Shown here: positions 7,885 through 17,219 of the stretch, in pieces
Numbering within the stretch: position 1 is the first letter of the stretch
How the letters are laid out: the number at the start of each line of letters is the position of its first letter
Assembly: GCA_002238415.1 (NCBI GenBank)
Contig: MPMI01000021.1
Coordinates: 1 to 64,000 of the forward strand
Source of the DNA: Desulfurellaceae bacterium bin18
GTDB taxonomy: Bacteria; Desulfobacterota; Binatia; Bin18
Direction of reading: 5' to 3'
DNA length: 64,000 nucleotides
The notes under the pieces: generated by a model
Seen by the model: the letters and a program-made list of their open reading frames with translations, nothing else
Database searches by the model: none
Told to the model about the DNA's origin: nothing
Position numbers and translations under genes: made by a program

Positions 7885-10062
7885 CCGGGTCCACTGCCGT
7901 AGCGCTTCCAGGGCTGGGCTCGCAAGCCCCTCGGTCTGCCACTGCTCGCCCAGCATGGCGAGCGGTGCTTTCAGGGCGGGTAAGGGGTCTGCCCCTGGCG
8001 TCATTCCAGCCGTTTCCGCTCGCAGCCAGGCGAGCGTGTCATCCAGACTCAGCAACGACCGGGATAGAAACGCCTGCCGCAACTGAGCGATCGTGGTGGT
8101 ATCGAAGGTATGTTTGTGGTCGAGGTCGATAATATCGGACATGAGGAGACCCGCCTCACTCAGGCGACAGTCGAGCCGGGCAAGGAGATCGTTATAGACC
8201 TGTCCGGCCACGGCCTCGGCCCTGGTCCGGGCGGTATCCAAAAGCGCCCGCCCACTGAGGGCGGTGTCTGCGCCGTGGGGCAGCAACTGGCAGTAGAATT
8301 TGAGTTTCGGCTCCGTGCCTGATGGCCGGATGATCGTCACACAGCCGTCTGTTACGATCCGCAGGACATTCCGGGGAAGCTTATCGGTTTCACTCACAAA
8401 GGCTCCGAAACGTGTCTCGTCCCAGTAATCGATCATCTCCGTGACGGCAAACCCGCCAAGCTGCCGTGGCGGTGTATCGCGCAGAGAACGCATCAGCCGG
8501 TCGCGGCGTAACACCCCCTCGGCTCCGCTCATCATGATGGAGCGATTGACATCCGCATAGCCGCCCAACTCCTCCAAAATGTGAATATAGTAGTCGAGCA
8601 GTGTTTTCCCCTCTTGGCGGAGCTGTTGGTAGAGAGTGGCGAAGTACAGGCAGGCCGGCGCGGCGTCCTTGTCTTTGATGTGCGGAATGAGCATGCCGCC
8701 ATGGCTTTCCTCGACCGCCAAGACCAGTTGCTCGGGCGCACACCGAACGTCGCCATAGGTTCCGGTCTGGTCCAAGGCTTTCAGGACAGCCGCCACATAT
8801 TTGAAGCCGACGAGCAGGTCGTCCACGATCCAGGAATCGCCCGCCTGAGCCACAATCTTGCCCAGCAGCCGGGTTGTCACCAGGGTCTCAATGACCAGTC
8901 CCCTGCGCTGCGGACCTCGGGGGTCCAGCATCAGGAAATAGCACAGCACGGCGGCAAGCTGGTTGCCGTCAAAATGATACCAGCTCCCGTCGGGCAGTTT
9001 GACCTCAAGCCCGACTCTATCCGCGTCCGGGTCGCTGGAGAGGACCAGGCCAATCCCTTGTTTGTCGGCAAAGGCTTTTGCCGGCTCCGTCGCCTGTGGG
9101 ACTTCAGGGTTGGGCACCCGAAAAGGAATGGCAGCAAACGTCCCGTCCGGGCCCTGGTCGGGCGGGGTCTGCACCGGGAAACCGAGACGGTCCAGCAGCG
9201 CGCCAACCGTCAGCAGCCCACAGCCGCTCAAAGGAGTAAATACGACCGGATGGGCCGGCAGCGGGGTATGAATCCGACCATAGAGCCGTACATAGGTCTG
9301 GATGTATGCCTCATGCAACTGGTGGGGGATGGGGCGAACCAGGTCCTGACTCAGGGCCTGGGCAAAGGGAATGGAGTGGATGTCCGTGGCCCGCGCCATG
9401 ATGTCAACCAGCCGCTGGTCGTCCGGGGCAACCGGTTGGCTACCATACTGGTCATATACCTTGAGGCCGTTATCGTCAGGTGGATTGTGCGAGGCGGACA
9501 GATTAATGCCGCCGACAGCGCCCAGTTGGCCGATCAGATAGGACAGCTCCGGCGTGGTCAGCACGGCCATATCGTTTTCCGGCTCGGCGAAATAGGCAAC
9601 AATGCCGTTCCCGGCGTAAATCTCACACGCCAGTTTGCCCAGCGAGCGGGACGACACGCCCAGGAGGGGATGGGTGTTGCCCAGAAAGCCGTACACGCCC
9701 GCCAAGTCATGAAATACCCGGACATCGTTGGCCACAACCACCGCCAAATCGGTCCGGTTCGGAAATACTGACGCGAGGTATTGACAATGCCCCTGGACGG
9801 CCATGGCCACCGTTGTCGGATTCATGCGGTTCGGCCCGTAACCGACCCGTCCGCGGCGGCCGCCCGTCCCAAACGGCAGAACCTGCCAAAAGGCGTCAAA
9901 CACCAGGGCCAGATGGTCTGCATCGAGATGCCGGGCCAGCACCTCGGGATAGGCGTACGGCACCTCACCCGCCAGCCAACTCTGGAGACGCTCATGGGCG
10001 TGCCGCCCCGGCTCTCCATAGCCCTGGCTCAGCCGCTCACCGATCCGTGCGAGGTTGGTCAT
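7828..10062 (-). CDS. Phosphoglucomutase/phosphomannomutase family protein
   Basis: About 744 aa from the ATG at 10062; a GTG 33 bp upstream (10095) is an alternative. Alpha-D-phosphohexomutase features are the phosphoserine loop SASHNPPDDNG, the metal loop DPDADRVG, the sugar loop VEESHGG and the C-terminal phosphate loop RPSGTEPKLKFY. The enzyme should interconvert hexose-1- and hexose-6-phosphates. It is longer than usual because of a ~120-residue helical C-terminal extension. The final residues ESVESIESIESMRPKGP are encoded by array A, so they are probably repeat-derived and not part of the fold. Confidence 0.88.
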   Translation of the reverse strand: MTNLARIGERLSQGYGEPGRHAHERLQSWLAGEVPYAYPEVLARHLDADHLALVFDAFWQVLPFGTGGRRGRVGYGPNRMNPTTVAMAVQGHCQYLASVFPNRTDLAVVVANDVRVFHDLAGVYGFLGNTHPLLGVSSRSLGKLACEIYAGNGIVAYFAEPENDMAVLTTPELSYLIGQLGAVGGINLSASHNPPDDNGLKVYDQYGSQPVAPDDQRLVDIMARATDIHSIPFAQALSQDLVRPIPHQLHEAYIQTYVRLYGRIHTPLPAHPVVFTPLSGCGLLTVGALLDRLGFPVQTPPDQGPDGTFAAIPFRVPNPEVPQATEPAKAFADKQGIGLVLSSDPDADRVGLEVKLPDGSWYHFDGNQLAAVLCYFLMLDPRGPQRRGLVIETLVTTRLLGKIVAQAGDSWIVDDLLVGFKYVAAVLKALDQTGTYGDVRCAPEQLVLAVEESHGGMLIPHIKDKDAAPACLYFATLYQQLRQEGKTLLDYYIHILEELGGYADVNRSIMMSGAEGVLRRDRLMRSLRDTPPRQLGGFAVTEMIDYWDETRFGAFVSETDKLPRNVLRIVTDGCVTIIRPSGTEPKLKFYCQLLPHGADTALSGRALLDTARTRAEAVAGQVYNDLLARLDCRLSEAGLLMSDIIDLDHKHTFDTTTIAQLRQAFLSRSLLSLDDTLAWLRAETAGMTPGADPLPALKAPLAMLGEQWQTEGLASPALEALRQWTRIESVESIESIESMRPKGP

Positions 10063-10132
10063 GCCGACGCTTTCCTCTTTTTCTTCTCTGGTCACGCCCC
10101 TGCTGTTGACTCAGTGCGGTAAAAACCGGCAG

Positions 10133-10226
10133 AACCCACCCCGGCCCTACGGGCCACCCCTCCGAGGAGGGGATTTTCTTTTGCTCCCCTCTTGGGAGGG
10201 GTGCCGCGCCAGCGGCGGGGTGGGTT
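10133..10226. repeat. Palindromic REP-like element ACCCACCCCGGCC
   Basis: This 94-bp imperfect palindrome begins AACCCACCCCGGCCC and ends GGCGGGGTGGGTT, with internal short hairpins (CCCCTCCGAGGAGGGG and CCCCTCTTGGGAGGGG). It lies between pdxA and the mutase gene and may act as a transcript-end hairpin. A half copy lies at 33079-33120. Confidence 0.8.
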
Positions 10227-10285
10227 GTCTCCAGCCCGGCGGTAACAGCGCGTCTTGCGAGAGTCTATTCATGGGAATCGCATCT

Positions 10286-11347
10286 CTACCGGGCCGTCCG
10301 AGTCCGCTGCGTCATTTCCGCCGCCAGCCTGAGGGCCGCCTGCATGCTGTTCGGACTGGCTTTGTTATGGCCGGCAATATCAAACGCCGTACCGTGGTCG
10401 GGTGAGGTGCGAATGATCGGCAGACCCAGCGTAACATTAACCCCATCTTCCCAGGACAAGAGTTTGAGCGGGATGAGGGCTTGGTCGTGATACTGGCAGA
10501 TCACGGCATCGAATTCGCCCCGCACCGCCCGCACAAATACCGTATCCGCGGGCAGCGGCCCGACAACATTGCAGCCCGCGCCACGCGCCCGCTCGACAGC
10601 CGGTTGAATCAGTCGTTGTTCCTCATCGCCGAACGCGCCCGCTTCTCCGGCGTGGGGATTGAGACCGGCGACGGCCAGGCGTGGCTGCGGCAGGCCGTAA
10701 AAACGGCGTAAATGCGTCGCGGCAACCGTGATGGTTTTCTCAATCCTTTCACACGACAGGGCGCGCGGAACCTGGGCCAGAGGCATATGCGTGGTCACCA
10801 GAATCACCCGCAACTGCTTTTTGCCCCCTCGCCCTTCGACAGGCTCAGGGCGGCCCCCCAAAAACGGGGGGGGCGACCCGTCCAGCATCATCCGTACTTC
10901 GGTCGTGTCCGTTAGCGCGGCCAGGAGTTCGGTATGGCCGGGGTAGGCATGGCCGCTCGCCTGCCACATGGCTTTGCTGATCGGGGCGGTGACCAGCCCG
11001 TCCAGGGTCGCGTCCAGGGTGAGACGCACGCCGTTTTCCACATAGCGATAAGAGGCGTCTCCGCCGGCGAGAGTGGGCTGGCCGGGTACACGTTCGGCCG
11101 GCGCGAGCCGGGAGAGCGCGAGAACGGGTATCTGCCGCGCGTCGGTGGGCAGGGTATCGCCAGGCTGCCATTGATACGGGTGGAGGGAAGACGCCAGACG
11201 GGCCGCCGTCTCGTGCAAAACCGTCAGGTCGCCAAGGACGATGACCCGACAGCCGGGCGGCGGTGACTGGAGAGCCTTCAGTATGACCTCCGGCCCGACC
11301 CCTGTGGGGTCGCCCATGGTCACCCCGAGAAGAGGCTTGATAGGCAT
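10286..11347 (-). CDS. pdxA: 4-hydroxythreonine-4-phosphate dehydrogenase
   Basis: 353 aa. PdxA performs the NAD-dependent oxidative step of DXP-dependent pyridoxal-5'-phosphate synthesis. The N-terminus GVTMGDPTGVGPEVILKAL is diagnostic, and AGLNPHAGEAGAFGDEE and YHDQALIPLKLL carry the conserved metal and substrate histidines. The gene follows surA, as in many proteobacteria. It is ~20 residues longer than usual owing to an in-frame insert at about 157-175 (peptide SPPPFLGGRPEPVEGRGGKK). That insert is encoded by an interspersed repeat (10822-10876) in a surface-loop position between MML and the LRVILVTTHMPL strand. Confidence 0.95.
   Translation of the reverse strand: MPIKPLLGVTMGDPTGVGPEVILKALQSPPPGCRVIVLGDLTVLHETAARLASSLHPYQWQPGDTLPTDARQIPVLALSRLAPAERVPGQPTLAGGDASYRYVENGVRLTLDATLDGLVTAPISKAMWQASGHAYPGHTELLAALTDTTEVRMMLDGSPPPFLGGRPEPVEGRGGKKQLRVILVTTHMPLAQVPRALSCERIEKTITVAATHLRRFYGLPQPRLAVAGLNPHAGEAGAFGDEEQRLIQPAVERARGAGCNVVGPLPADTVFVRAVRGEFDAVICQYHDQALIPLKLLSWEDGVNVTLGLPIIRTSPDHGTAFDIAGHNKASPNSMQAALRLAAEMTQRTRTAR
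10822..10876. repeat. Interspersed repeat inserted in frame in pdxA
   Basis: It contains the palindrome CGCCCTTCGACAGGCTCAGG with GGCG completing it (10830-10853), then a C-run/G-run hairpin at 10854-10873. The CCTGAGCCTGTCGAAGG motif is a dispersed repeat in many bacterial genomes. A second copy ends the membrane-protein gene at 44672-44695. Confidence 0.75.
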
Positions 11348-11369
11348 GAGCCCTCTGGAAAGGTGTGCT

Positions 11370-12470
11370 TCAGAACGGCCAGATCCAGCCGAGGAGGCCC
11401 TTTTTCTTTCCGACCTCCAAACGGTCCGGCGCGACGTCCTCCACCGCGGTATCTAAAGCGACACTCGTCTCGGTGATGCCCGAGACAAAGTCTTCTGACA
11501 CTTCGAGGAAGTTGTCGACGTGATGGCGGAAGCGCAGATCCTCATTAAACCAGCGCGCATAGCGATCACGCAGCGCCTCGTTATACAGCTTGTTTTTGAT
11601 CTCCTCGGAAACGGTCTCCAGGGGTTGCAGGCCGGCGTTCCGTTTGTCCTCGACTTTGAGCAGATGCATCCCGGAATTGGTCCGGAAAGGCTGGCTGATA
11701 TCGCCATTTTCCAGGGAAAAGGCGACCTGTTCGATGCCTTCGGGCATTTGTCCGCGCTCAAAATAGCCGAGGTCTCCCCCGCTTTCGGCGCCCGGACCCA
11801 GAGAGTACTGGCTTGCCAGATTGCCGAAATTTTCGCCTCCCAGCGCGCGCTGACGGACTTGATGCACGAGCCCAACCGTCCCCTGTTCCTCTCTTTCGCT
11901 CGCGGAAGGCGAGAGCGGGCGGAAAATATGACGGATACGGATCTGCGCGGGTTGGGTGTATTCGTCAATATGCTCATCGTAGTAGCGCTGGACATCCTCG
12001 GGCGTGACATTCACCCTGGAACCGATCTCACGACTCATCAACATCGCCTGTTCCACCTCAGTCGCAACTCGTTCGCGGTATGCCTCCATGGTCATACCCT
12101 GCTCAACCAGGGCGGCTTCAAATTCTTCATCGTTGAGATTGCTCTGAGCTTGAATACGCGCAATATAGCCATCAATATCGGCCTTTTTGGCTTTCATGCC
12201 CTGCTTTTCCACTTCTTTCCTGACCAACTTCTGCATGATGAGCGCGTCCAAGACCTCCTTATCCGACATCCCGGCCGCCCCGCCGGCGGGGGCCATCGGA
12301 CTCGCGCCCGCCACTTCCCGGAAGCCCTGCATCTCGTATGAGGTAATCGGCGTACCATCGACGGTTGCCACAATGCGGTTAATGACCTCAGCCTGGCTTG
12401 CGGCCGGCCCCAGCCATACGGCACAAACCAGGACACTGATCAGGATGCTGTGTTTTTGCGTTTCTTTCAT
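11370..12470 (-). CDS. surA: SurA-like periplasmic peptidyl-prolyl isomerase
   Basis: 366 aa with a Sec signal peptide ending near ASQAEV. A SurA-type N-terminal chaperone domain follows (VINRIVATVDGTPITSYEM, then KVEKQGMKA-type helices up to ~150). One parvulin rotamase domain occupies ~175-270 (IRIRHIFRPLS, ESGGDLGYFERGQMPE, AFSLENGDISQPFRT). SurA escorts outer-membrane proteins, so this implies a Gram-negative envelope. The C-terminus KKKGLLGWIWPF is unusual. The gene sits between mfd and pdxA; adjacency to pdxA is a known arrangement. Confidence 0.88.
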   Translation of the reverse strand: MKETQKHSILISVLVCAVWLGPAASQAEVINRIVATVDGTPITSYEMQGFREVAGASPMAPAGGAAGMSDKEVLDALIMQKLVRKEVEKQGMKAKKADIDGYIARIQAQSNLNDEEFEAALVEQGMTMEAYRERVATEVEQAMLMSREIGSRVNVTPEDVQRYYDEHIDEYTQPAQIRIRHIFRPLSPSASEREEQGTVGLVHQVRQRALGGENFGNLASQYSLGPGAESGGDLGYFERGQMPEGIEQVAFSLENGDISQPFRTNSGMHLLKVEDKRNAGLQPLETVSEEIKNKLYNEALRDRYARWFNEDLRFRHHVDNFLEVSEDFVSGITETSVALDTAVEDVAPDRLEVGKKKGLLGWIWPF

Positions 12471-12483
12471 CAGGCTTCACCGG

Positions 12484-15400
12484 CTAACATGATTCACTGA
12501 GGCTGTGCAAGAGAGTCTTGACCGCCTGCATGACGTCTTCCTGGGGCGCAAGCGAAAACGAGATACGACCGTCCGGGCTGAGTTGGGCACCCCGGTCATT
12601 ACGTTGGATAAAGGCCACCAGCCGTTCGCCCGGTATGGGCGAGTCGGGGTGGAAATGCAGGGTGACGCGCTCGCCCTTACGATAGACGGCGGTCACGAAA
12701 TAGTGGCGCAGCACCCGGCGCAGGTCCATGACTTCAATAAAATCCAGGACTAATGCGGGCAGGGGTCCAAAACGGTCTTCCATTTCATAGGCAAGGTCTT
12801 CCAGGTCGCTGCGCTCTTGCACATTGGCCAGTTTTTTGTAGAAGACCAGACGCTGATTGACATCCGGGATATATGCCTCGGGCAGATAGGCGGGCAGGCC
12901 AATATGAATGTCGGGCTCAATCGCCACCTCAATTTCGCCCCCGCGCAGCTCGCGGACCGTTTCTTCCAGCATGTCGGCGTAGAGTTCGTAGCCGATCGCC
13001 GCGACGCGGCCGGACTGTTCTTTGCCCAGGAGATTGCCCGCCCCCCGAATCTCCAGATCGTGAGCCGCCAAACGAAATCCCCCGCCCAGGTCGTCCAGCT
13101 CCTGGAGGACCTCCAAACGCCGCTGGGCGTCCCGAGTCAGGGCGTGCTCCCCCGGAATAAGCAAATAGGCATAGGCGCGCATGGCGGACCGGCCGACCCG
13201 GCCGCGCAGTTGGTATAGCTGTGCCAGGCCAAAGCGGTCCGCCCGGTTAATGATAATCGTGTTGGCGGTCGGGATATCCAGCCCCGACTCAATAATGGCC
13301 GAGCACAGCAGCACGTTCACCCGGTGGTGCATGAAGTCCAGCATGACCGTTTCCAGCTCACGTTCCCCCATCTGGCCATGTGCAACCGCCAGAACCGCCT
13401 CCGGCACGAGCGCCCGTAGCTGCTCGGCCATTTTTTCAATGCTCTCGACCCGGTTATGGACAAAAAAGACCTGGCCGCCCCGAGCGAGTTCTTGCAGTAT
13501 CGCCGAGCGGATGAGGTCTTCATCAAAGCGGGTCACATAGGTCCGGATGGCCTGGCGATCCACGGGCGGGGTTTCAATCACGCTCAGGTCGCGCAGGCCC
13601 ATCATGCCCATATTGAGCGAACGCGGGATCGGCGTGGCCGACAGCGTCAGGACATCGACCTCGTGGCGGAGTCGTTTGATCTTTTCTTTATGCGTCACCC
13701 CGAACCGATGCTCTTCGTCGATGACGACCAGGCCGAGTTCCTTGAACCCGATGTCGCGCTGTAAGAGCCGGTGGGTACCGATGACGATGTCTACCGTTCC
13801 GGCGGCCAAGCCGCGGATCACGGCTTTGACGTCCTGGGCCGAGCGGAATCGATTCAGCAGTTCGACCCGGATGGGAGAGTCGGCAAAGCGCCGGCTGAAG
13901 GTCTCGGCGTGCTGTTGGGCGAGCACCGTGGTGGGCACCAGGACGGCGACCTGCTTACCATTTTCAACCGCCAGATAGGCCGCCCGCAGCGCGACTTCGG
14001 TCTTACCGTAGCCCACATCGCCGCAGACCAGGCGGTCCATGGGTTTGGGGCTTTGCAGGTCGGCCTCCACGTCTTCTATGGCGGCCCGTTGACCGCGGGT
14101 TTCTTCAAACGGAAAACGGGCCACAAACTCCTCGTAGTCGCCGGTGTATGTGACCAGCGCGGGTCGCTGGACGCTTTCCCGGACCGCATGAATTTCGAGC
14201 AGCTCGCGCGCCATGGCCTGAATGGCTTCCCGCGTCTTGCGCTTGACGCGCTCCCAGGTCTGGCCGCCCAAACGGTCCAGACTGGGTTCTTTGCCGTCCG
14301 CGCCGGCATACTTCTGGACCAGATTGATGCGCTCGACCGGCACGTATAGTTTGTCGCCTCCGGTATATTCGAGGTGGAGATAGTCGCCCGTGGTATCGGC
14401 CACGCTCAGGTGCTGAAGCCCGTGATAGCGGGCAATACCGTGGTCGGTGTGGACGACATAGTCACCGGCGGCCAATTGACCCAGACCGGTCAGATAGTCG
14501 GCAACCGGACGCGGCCGGGAACGCCGGCGGTGGCGGCGCTCGCCGAAGATCTCTTCTTCCGCCAGGAAGACCAGCCCATCCGCGGGCAGGCCAAAACCCT
14601 GAGACAGATGGCCGACCACAATCGCCGTCCGAGGGTATTGGCCCTCTAAAAGAGTAACCGTCCCAGCTTTTTTGTCTGATTGGAGGGGACGGTTACTCTT
14701 TCCCCCCTGCGCGTCCCACGCCGGTTCGACGGGGAGTTCCAATTCGTAGCCGAGCAAGAGATGCTGGAGGTGGTCGGCCTGGCCTTGACTCGAAACCGTC
14801 AGATAAACCTGCTGCCGCTCGTCCTGCCACTGCCGAATACGCGCGACCAGAGGCGCCAGGCTTTTTTCTGCGCCCGGCGAAGAGGCGCCGGGTTTCAGAC
14901 CCATATGCAGCGTCGAGGTGACAGTGCAGTCAGCAGAAGAGTGAACGTCCCCAGCCTTTTTGTCCGGTTGGAGGGGACGGTTACTCTTTTCGACGGTTTC
15001 CAGGCCGCGCACCTCGACGGTTAAAAAGGCTGTACGCCCGTCCACCGCCTGTTTCGCCGGCAGATAATAGCGCTCGGGCGGCGGGACAAACCGTCCGGCC
15101 TCTCGGGCCGTGGCCACCCGGGATTCGAGTTGTTCCCAAAACGTCGCAGCCGCTCTTTCCTGTTCAGCCGGGTCCAGGGCCCACACGACCGTTCCGCGTG
15201 GCAGATACTCGCTTACGTGCTCCAGGTCGGGATAGAGGTACGGCAGGAAGAATTCGACCCCAGGGAAAGGCAAGCCGCTTTTCAGGTTCTCGATAATCCG
15301 CTGCTGTTCCCGGTGGGGGATATCACCTGCATCCAGGGCCTCTTCAATCGTGCGCCAGGCTGCCTGGAGACGCGCGACCGAAAAAAATCGCATGGGTAAA

Positions 15401-16128
15401 ACCATGATCTCCTCGCAGGTATCGAGCGAGCGCTGCGAGGCCGGGTCAAACGAGCGCATGGTCTCAACGCTGTCGCCAAGGAACTCGACCCGTAGCGGGT
15501 GCTGGGCGAGCGGCGGGAAGAGATCGACAATCCCTCCACGGACACTGATTTCACCTTTTTCCTCAACCAGCGGGACGCGCCGGTAACCCCACTGCAGGCA
15601 GTAGTCGACGAAAGCGGACAGCGGGAGTTCGTCTCCGATGCGTAGCCGAAAGGTTGCGGTGATGAACTCTTCCTGGGGCAGGAGCCGTTGGAGCAAGGCC
15701 GAGGTCGAGGTGACGAGAATGGGCGTGGCGACGGAGAGCACATCGTACAGCCCCTCAATCTGTGCGGCGATGACGTCGCTGTTGGGAGACAAGCCGTCGG
15801 CCACCGTCACGTCCCAGGCCGGGTAGTAGCGCACCCGCGGGGCGAGGGCCTGCCCGATAAAGAAGCGCAGGTCGGCGGCGAAGGTCTCGGCCTGTTTATC
15901 CGACGGCAGCACACACAGCGTCGGCTGCGGAGTCTGTTGCAGGTGGCGGGCTATGAAAAACGCCGGCGCCGCGCCCTTGAGTCCTGCCAGGCGAATGACG
16001 GGCTGGGCGGGCTCGGCAGTAATGTGCCGCGCTGTTGTCTCAAGGGCAACCGACAGGGGTGAAGCGTGAGACAGACCCTCATCCGAAAGAGTAGACATGT
16101 CCTGCATCTGATGTCTATTGGAGGACAT
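12484..16128 (-). CDS. mfd: Transcription-repair coupling factor Mfd
   Basis: 1214 aa, longer than the ~1150 usual. Mfd is an ATP-driven translocase that removes stalled RNA polymerase and recruits UvrA. Visible parts are the UvrB-like N-terminal region, the RNAP-interacting segment (GDYVVHTDHGIARYHGL), helicase motif I CGDVGYGKTEVALRAAY, motif II VIDEEHRFGV, motif III LTLSATPIPR, and the TRCF C-terminal domain. Two in-frame palindromic elements insert about residues 381-397 and 476-493, both encoding KSNRPLQxDKKAG peptides. The predicted start lies inside a third palindrome, lacks a Shine-Dalgarno site and may be misplaced; ATGs at 16107 and 16098 are alternatives. Confidence 0.96.
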   Translation of the reverse strand: MSSNRHQMQDMSTLSDEGLSHASPLSVALETTARHITAEPAQPVIRLAGLKGAAPAFFIARHLQQTPQPTLCVLPSDKQAETFAADLRFFIGQALAPRVRYYPAWDVTVADGLSPNSDVIAAQIEGLYDVLSVATPILVTSTSALLQRLLPQEEFITATFRLRIGDELPLSAFVDYCLQWGYRRVPLVEEKGEISVRGGIVDLFPPLAQHPLRVEFLGDSVETMRSFDPASQRSLDTCEEIMVLPMRFFSVARLQAAWRTIEEALDAGDIPHREQQRIIENLKSGLPFPGVEFFLPYLYPDLEHVSEYLPRGTVVWALDPAEQERAAATFWEQLESRVATAREAGRFVPPPERYYLPAKQAVDGRTAFLTVEVRGLETVEKSNRPLQPDKKAGDVHSSADCTVTSTLHMGLKPGASSPGAEKSLAPLVARIRQWQDERQQVYLTVSSQGQADHLQHLLLGYELELPVEPAWDAQGGKSNRPLQSDKKAGTVTLLEGQYPRTAIVVGHLSQGFGLPADGLVFLAEEEIFGERRHRRRSRPRPVADYLTGLGQLAAGDYVVHTDHGIARYHGLQHLSVADTTGDYLHLEYTGGDKLYVPVERINLVQKYAGADGKEPSLDRLGGQTWERVKRKTREAIQAMARELLEIHAVRESVQRPALVTYTGDYEEFVARFPFEETRGQRAAIEDVEADLQSPKPMDRLVCGDVGYGKTEVALRAAYLAVENGKQVAVLVPTTVLAQQHAETFSRRFADSPIRVELLNRFRSAQDVKAVIRGLAAGTVDIVIGTHRLLQRDIGFKELGLVVIDEEHRFGVTHKEKIKRLRHEVDVLTLSATPIPRSLNMGMMGLRDLSVIETPPVDRQAIRTYVTRFDEDLIRSAILQELARGGQVFFVHNRVESIEKMAEQLRALVPEAVLAVAHGQMGERELETVMLDFMHHRVNVLLCSAIIESGLDIPTANTIIINRADRFGLAQLYQLRGRVGRSAMRAYAYLLIPGEHALTRDAQRRLEVLQELDDLGGGFRLAAHDLEIRGAGNLLGKEQSGRVAAIGYELYADMLEETVRELRGGEIEVAIEPDIHIGLPAYLPEAYIPDVNQRLVFYKKLANVQERSDLEDLAYEMEDRFGPLPALVLDFIEVMDLRRVLRHYFVTAVYRKGERVTLHFHPDSPIPGERLVAFIQRNDRGAQLSPDGRISFSLAPQEDVMQAVKTLLHSLSESC
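14649..14701. repeat. Palindromic element P1, in frame in mfd
   Basis: A perfect 16-bp inverted repeat, AAAGAGTAACCGTCCC / GGGACGGTTACTCTTT, flanks a 21-base loop containing TTTTTGTCTGATTGGAGG (the last bases run into the right arm). It adds about 18 codons to mfd without breaking the frame. It belongs with P2, P3 and P4 by the shared outer arm AAGAGT, the loop motif TTGGAGG and the same spacing. Confidence 0.9.
14937..14988. repeat. Palindromic element P2, in frame in mfd
   Basis: The left arm AAGAGTGAACGTCCCC and right arm GGGGACGGTTACTCTT pair with two mismatches. The loop AGCCTTTTTGTCCGGTTGGA is nearly the same as in P1. It encodes the peptide KSNRPLQPDKKAG in mfd, about 85 codons upstream of the P1 peptide. 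Confidence 0.88.
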
Positions 16129-16139
16129 GTCTACTCTTT
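16086..16139. repeat. Palindromic element P3 at the mfd start
   Basis: A perfect 18-bp inverted repeat, AAAGAGTAGACATGTCCT / AGGACATGTCTACTCTTT, with loop GCATCTGATGTCTATTGG. The outer arm and TTGGAGG motif match P1, but the inner arm bases differ and still pair. The annotated mfd ATG (16128) lies inside the right arm. Confidence 0.9.
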
Positions 16140-16152
16140 ATACGACGACGTG

Positions 16153-17217
16153 TTAGCGGCTGGCCTGCTGCGCGGCAGCAACAACGCCGAAGAGGGGAAT
16201 CGTGAGCTGTTTTTCTTCGGGATGGTCGGTCATGACCTCAATGCTGCCGCGTATCCTGCCCGGCTCAGTGTCGCCCGAGATATGTAAACGCAGCTCAAAC
16301 TCTTTGCCCGGTGTGACCTCGGTCAGCTCGGGGACAACGCTGGCGAGCGAGCTGCGCACCTGTCCGATGCCGAGGGGCTGAGCGGAGCGGTTCTTGATGC
16401 GCACCGTCCGCATCTCGCCGACGCCCTGGCGGACGACCCCGAACGAGACCTGGGACGGCAGGGCAATGACGTCGCCCTCGATACTCCCCACAACCGGAAT
16501 GCTGAGAGTCGGCTTTTTCGTGCTCGTCGTGGTAACCGTAATGGTGTCGTTGAGCGGGCCGCGCCGCGCAGTTTCGGAAACACTCACCTGAAGCGCCTTG
16601 CCTTTTTTGCCCTCGACCCGCGTGTCCTCAGCCCGGACGCTGATCGCCGGATGGCTATTGGTGATGTGGGTGATTTCAAAGGTTTTATTTTGATCGTACA
16701 GGACGTTGACCGTGCGCGTGACGGGGGAGCCGCGCTGCAGCCGTCCCAGATACAACTGGGCCGGCTGCACCTGCACCTCAGTCGTTATCTCTCCCCGGAG
16801 TGTCAGGGTCGTGACCGGGCTGAGGGGATCGTTGGTATGGACGCGGATGTCTTTGGCTTTTTGACCGATAAACCGTTTTGTGTCAAACGTCGCCTGAATG
16901 CTGCCCTCCATGCCGGGTGGAATAGTATCCGCGGCAATCACTGCGGCGGTACAGCCGCACGAGGTTTTGACGGACCGCACCCGCAAATCCCGGTTGCCCT
17001 GATTGGTAAACCGAAACGCATGCGTCACCGTGTCTCCCTGTTCGACCCGTCCAAAATCGAACACGGGTGTGTCAACCTGCATCCGAGGACCGATAAGGGC
17101 CCCCGTATCGGGGGTTGTGCTGCTCTCGGACTCGGCGTGCGCCCCCGGGACGACACTGAGACAGACAAGCGAGAAGAAAACGGTCGGCACAAGGGCGGCA
17201 GGAGTCCCGAAACGCAT
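16153..17217 (-). CDS. Exported DUF1573-type Ig-like protein
   Basis: 354 aa. A signal peptide ends near GAHAES. A DUF1573 module at about 45-130 shows VFDFGRVEQGDTVTHAF, FTNQGNRDLRV and VKTSCGCTAA; the SCGCT motif is the family hallmark. Two further Ig-like or ASPM/SPD-2/Hydin-like segments follow (QLYLGRLQRGSPVTRTV, QVSFGVVRQGVGEMRTVRI). A periplasmic structural or binding protein is likely; the role is unknown. It lies 2 bp from accC and 24 bp from mfd on the same strand. Confidence 0.75.
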   Translation of the reverse strand: MRFGTPAALVPTVFFSLVCLSVVPGAHAESESSTTPDTGALIGPRMQVDTPVFDFGRVEQGDTVTHAFRFTNQGNRDLRVRSVKTSCGCTAAVIAADTIPPGMEGSIQATFDTKRFIGQKAKDIRVHTNDPLSPVTTLTLRGEITTEVQVQPAQLYLGRLQRGSPVTRTVNVLYDQNKTFEITHITNSHPAISVRAEDTRVEGKKGKALQVSVSETARRGPLNDTITVTTTSTKKPTLSIPVVGSIEGDVIALPSQVSFGVVRQGVGEMRTVRIKNRSAQPLGIGQVRSSLASVVPELTEVTPGKEFELRLHISGDTEPGRIRGSIEVMTDHPEEKQLTIPLFGVVAAAQQASR

Positions 17218-17219
17218 GG

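Noticed and set aside
8581..9771. 396-codon open frame on the plus strand
   Set aside because: It is antisense to the phosphohexomutase, with no ribosome site or family motif; the long frame follows from high G+C codon bias.
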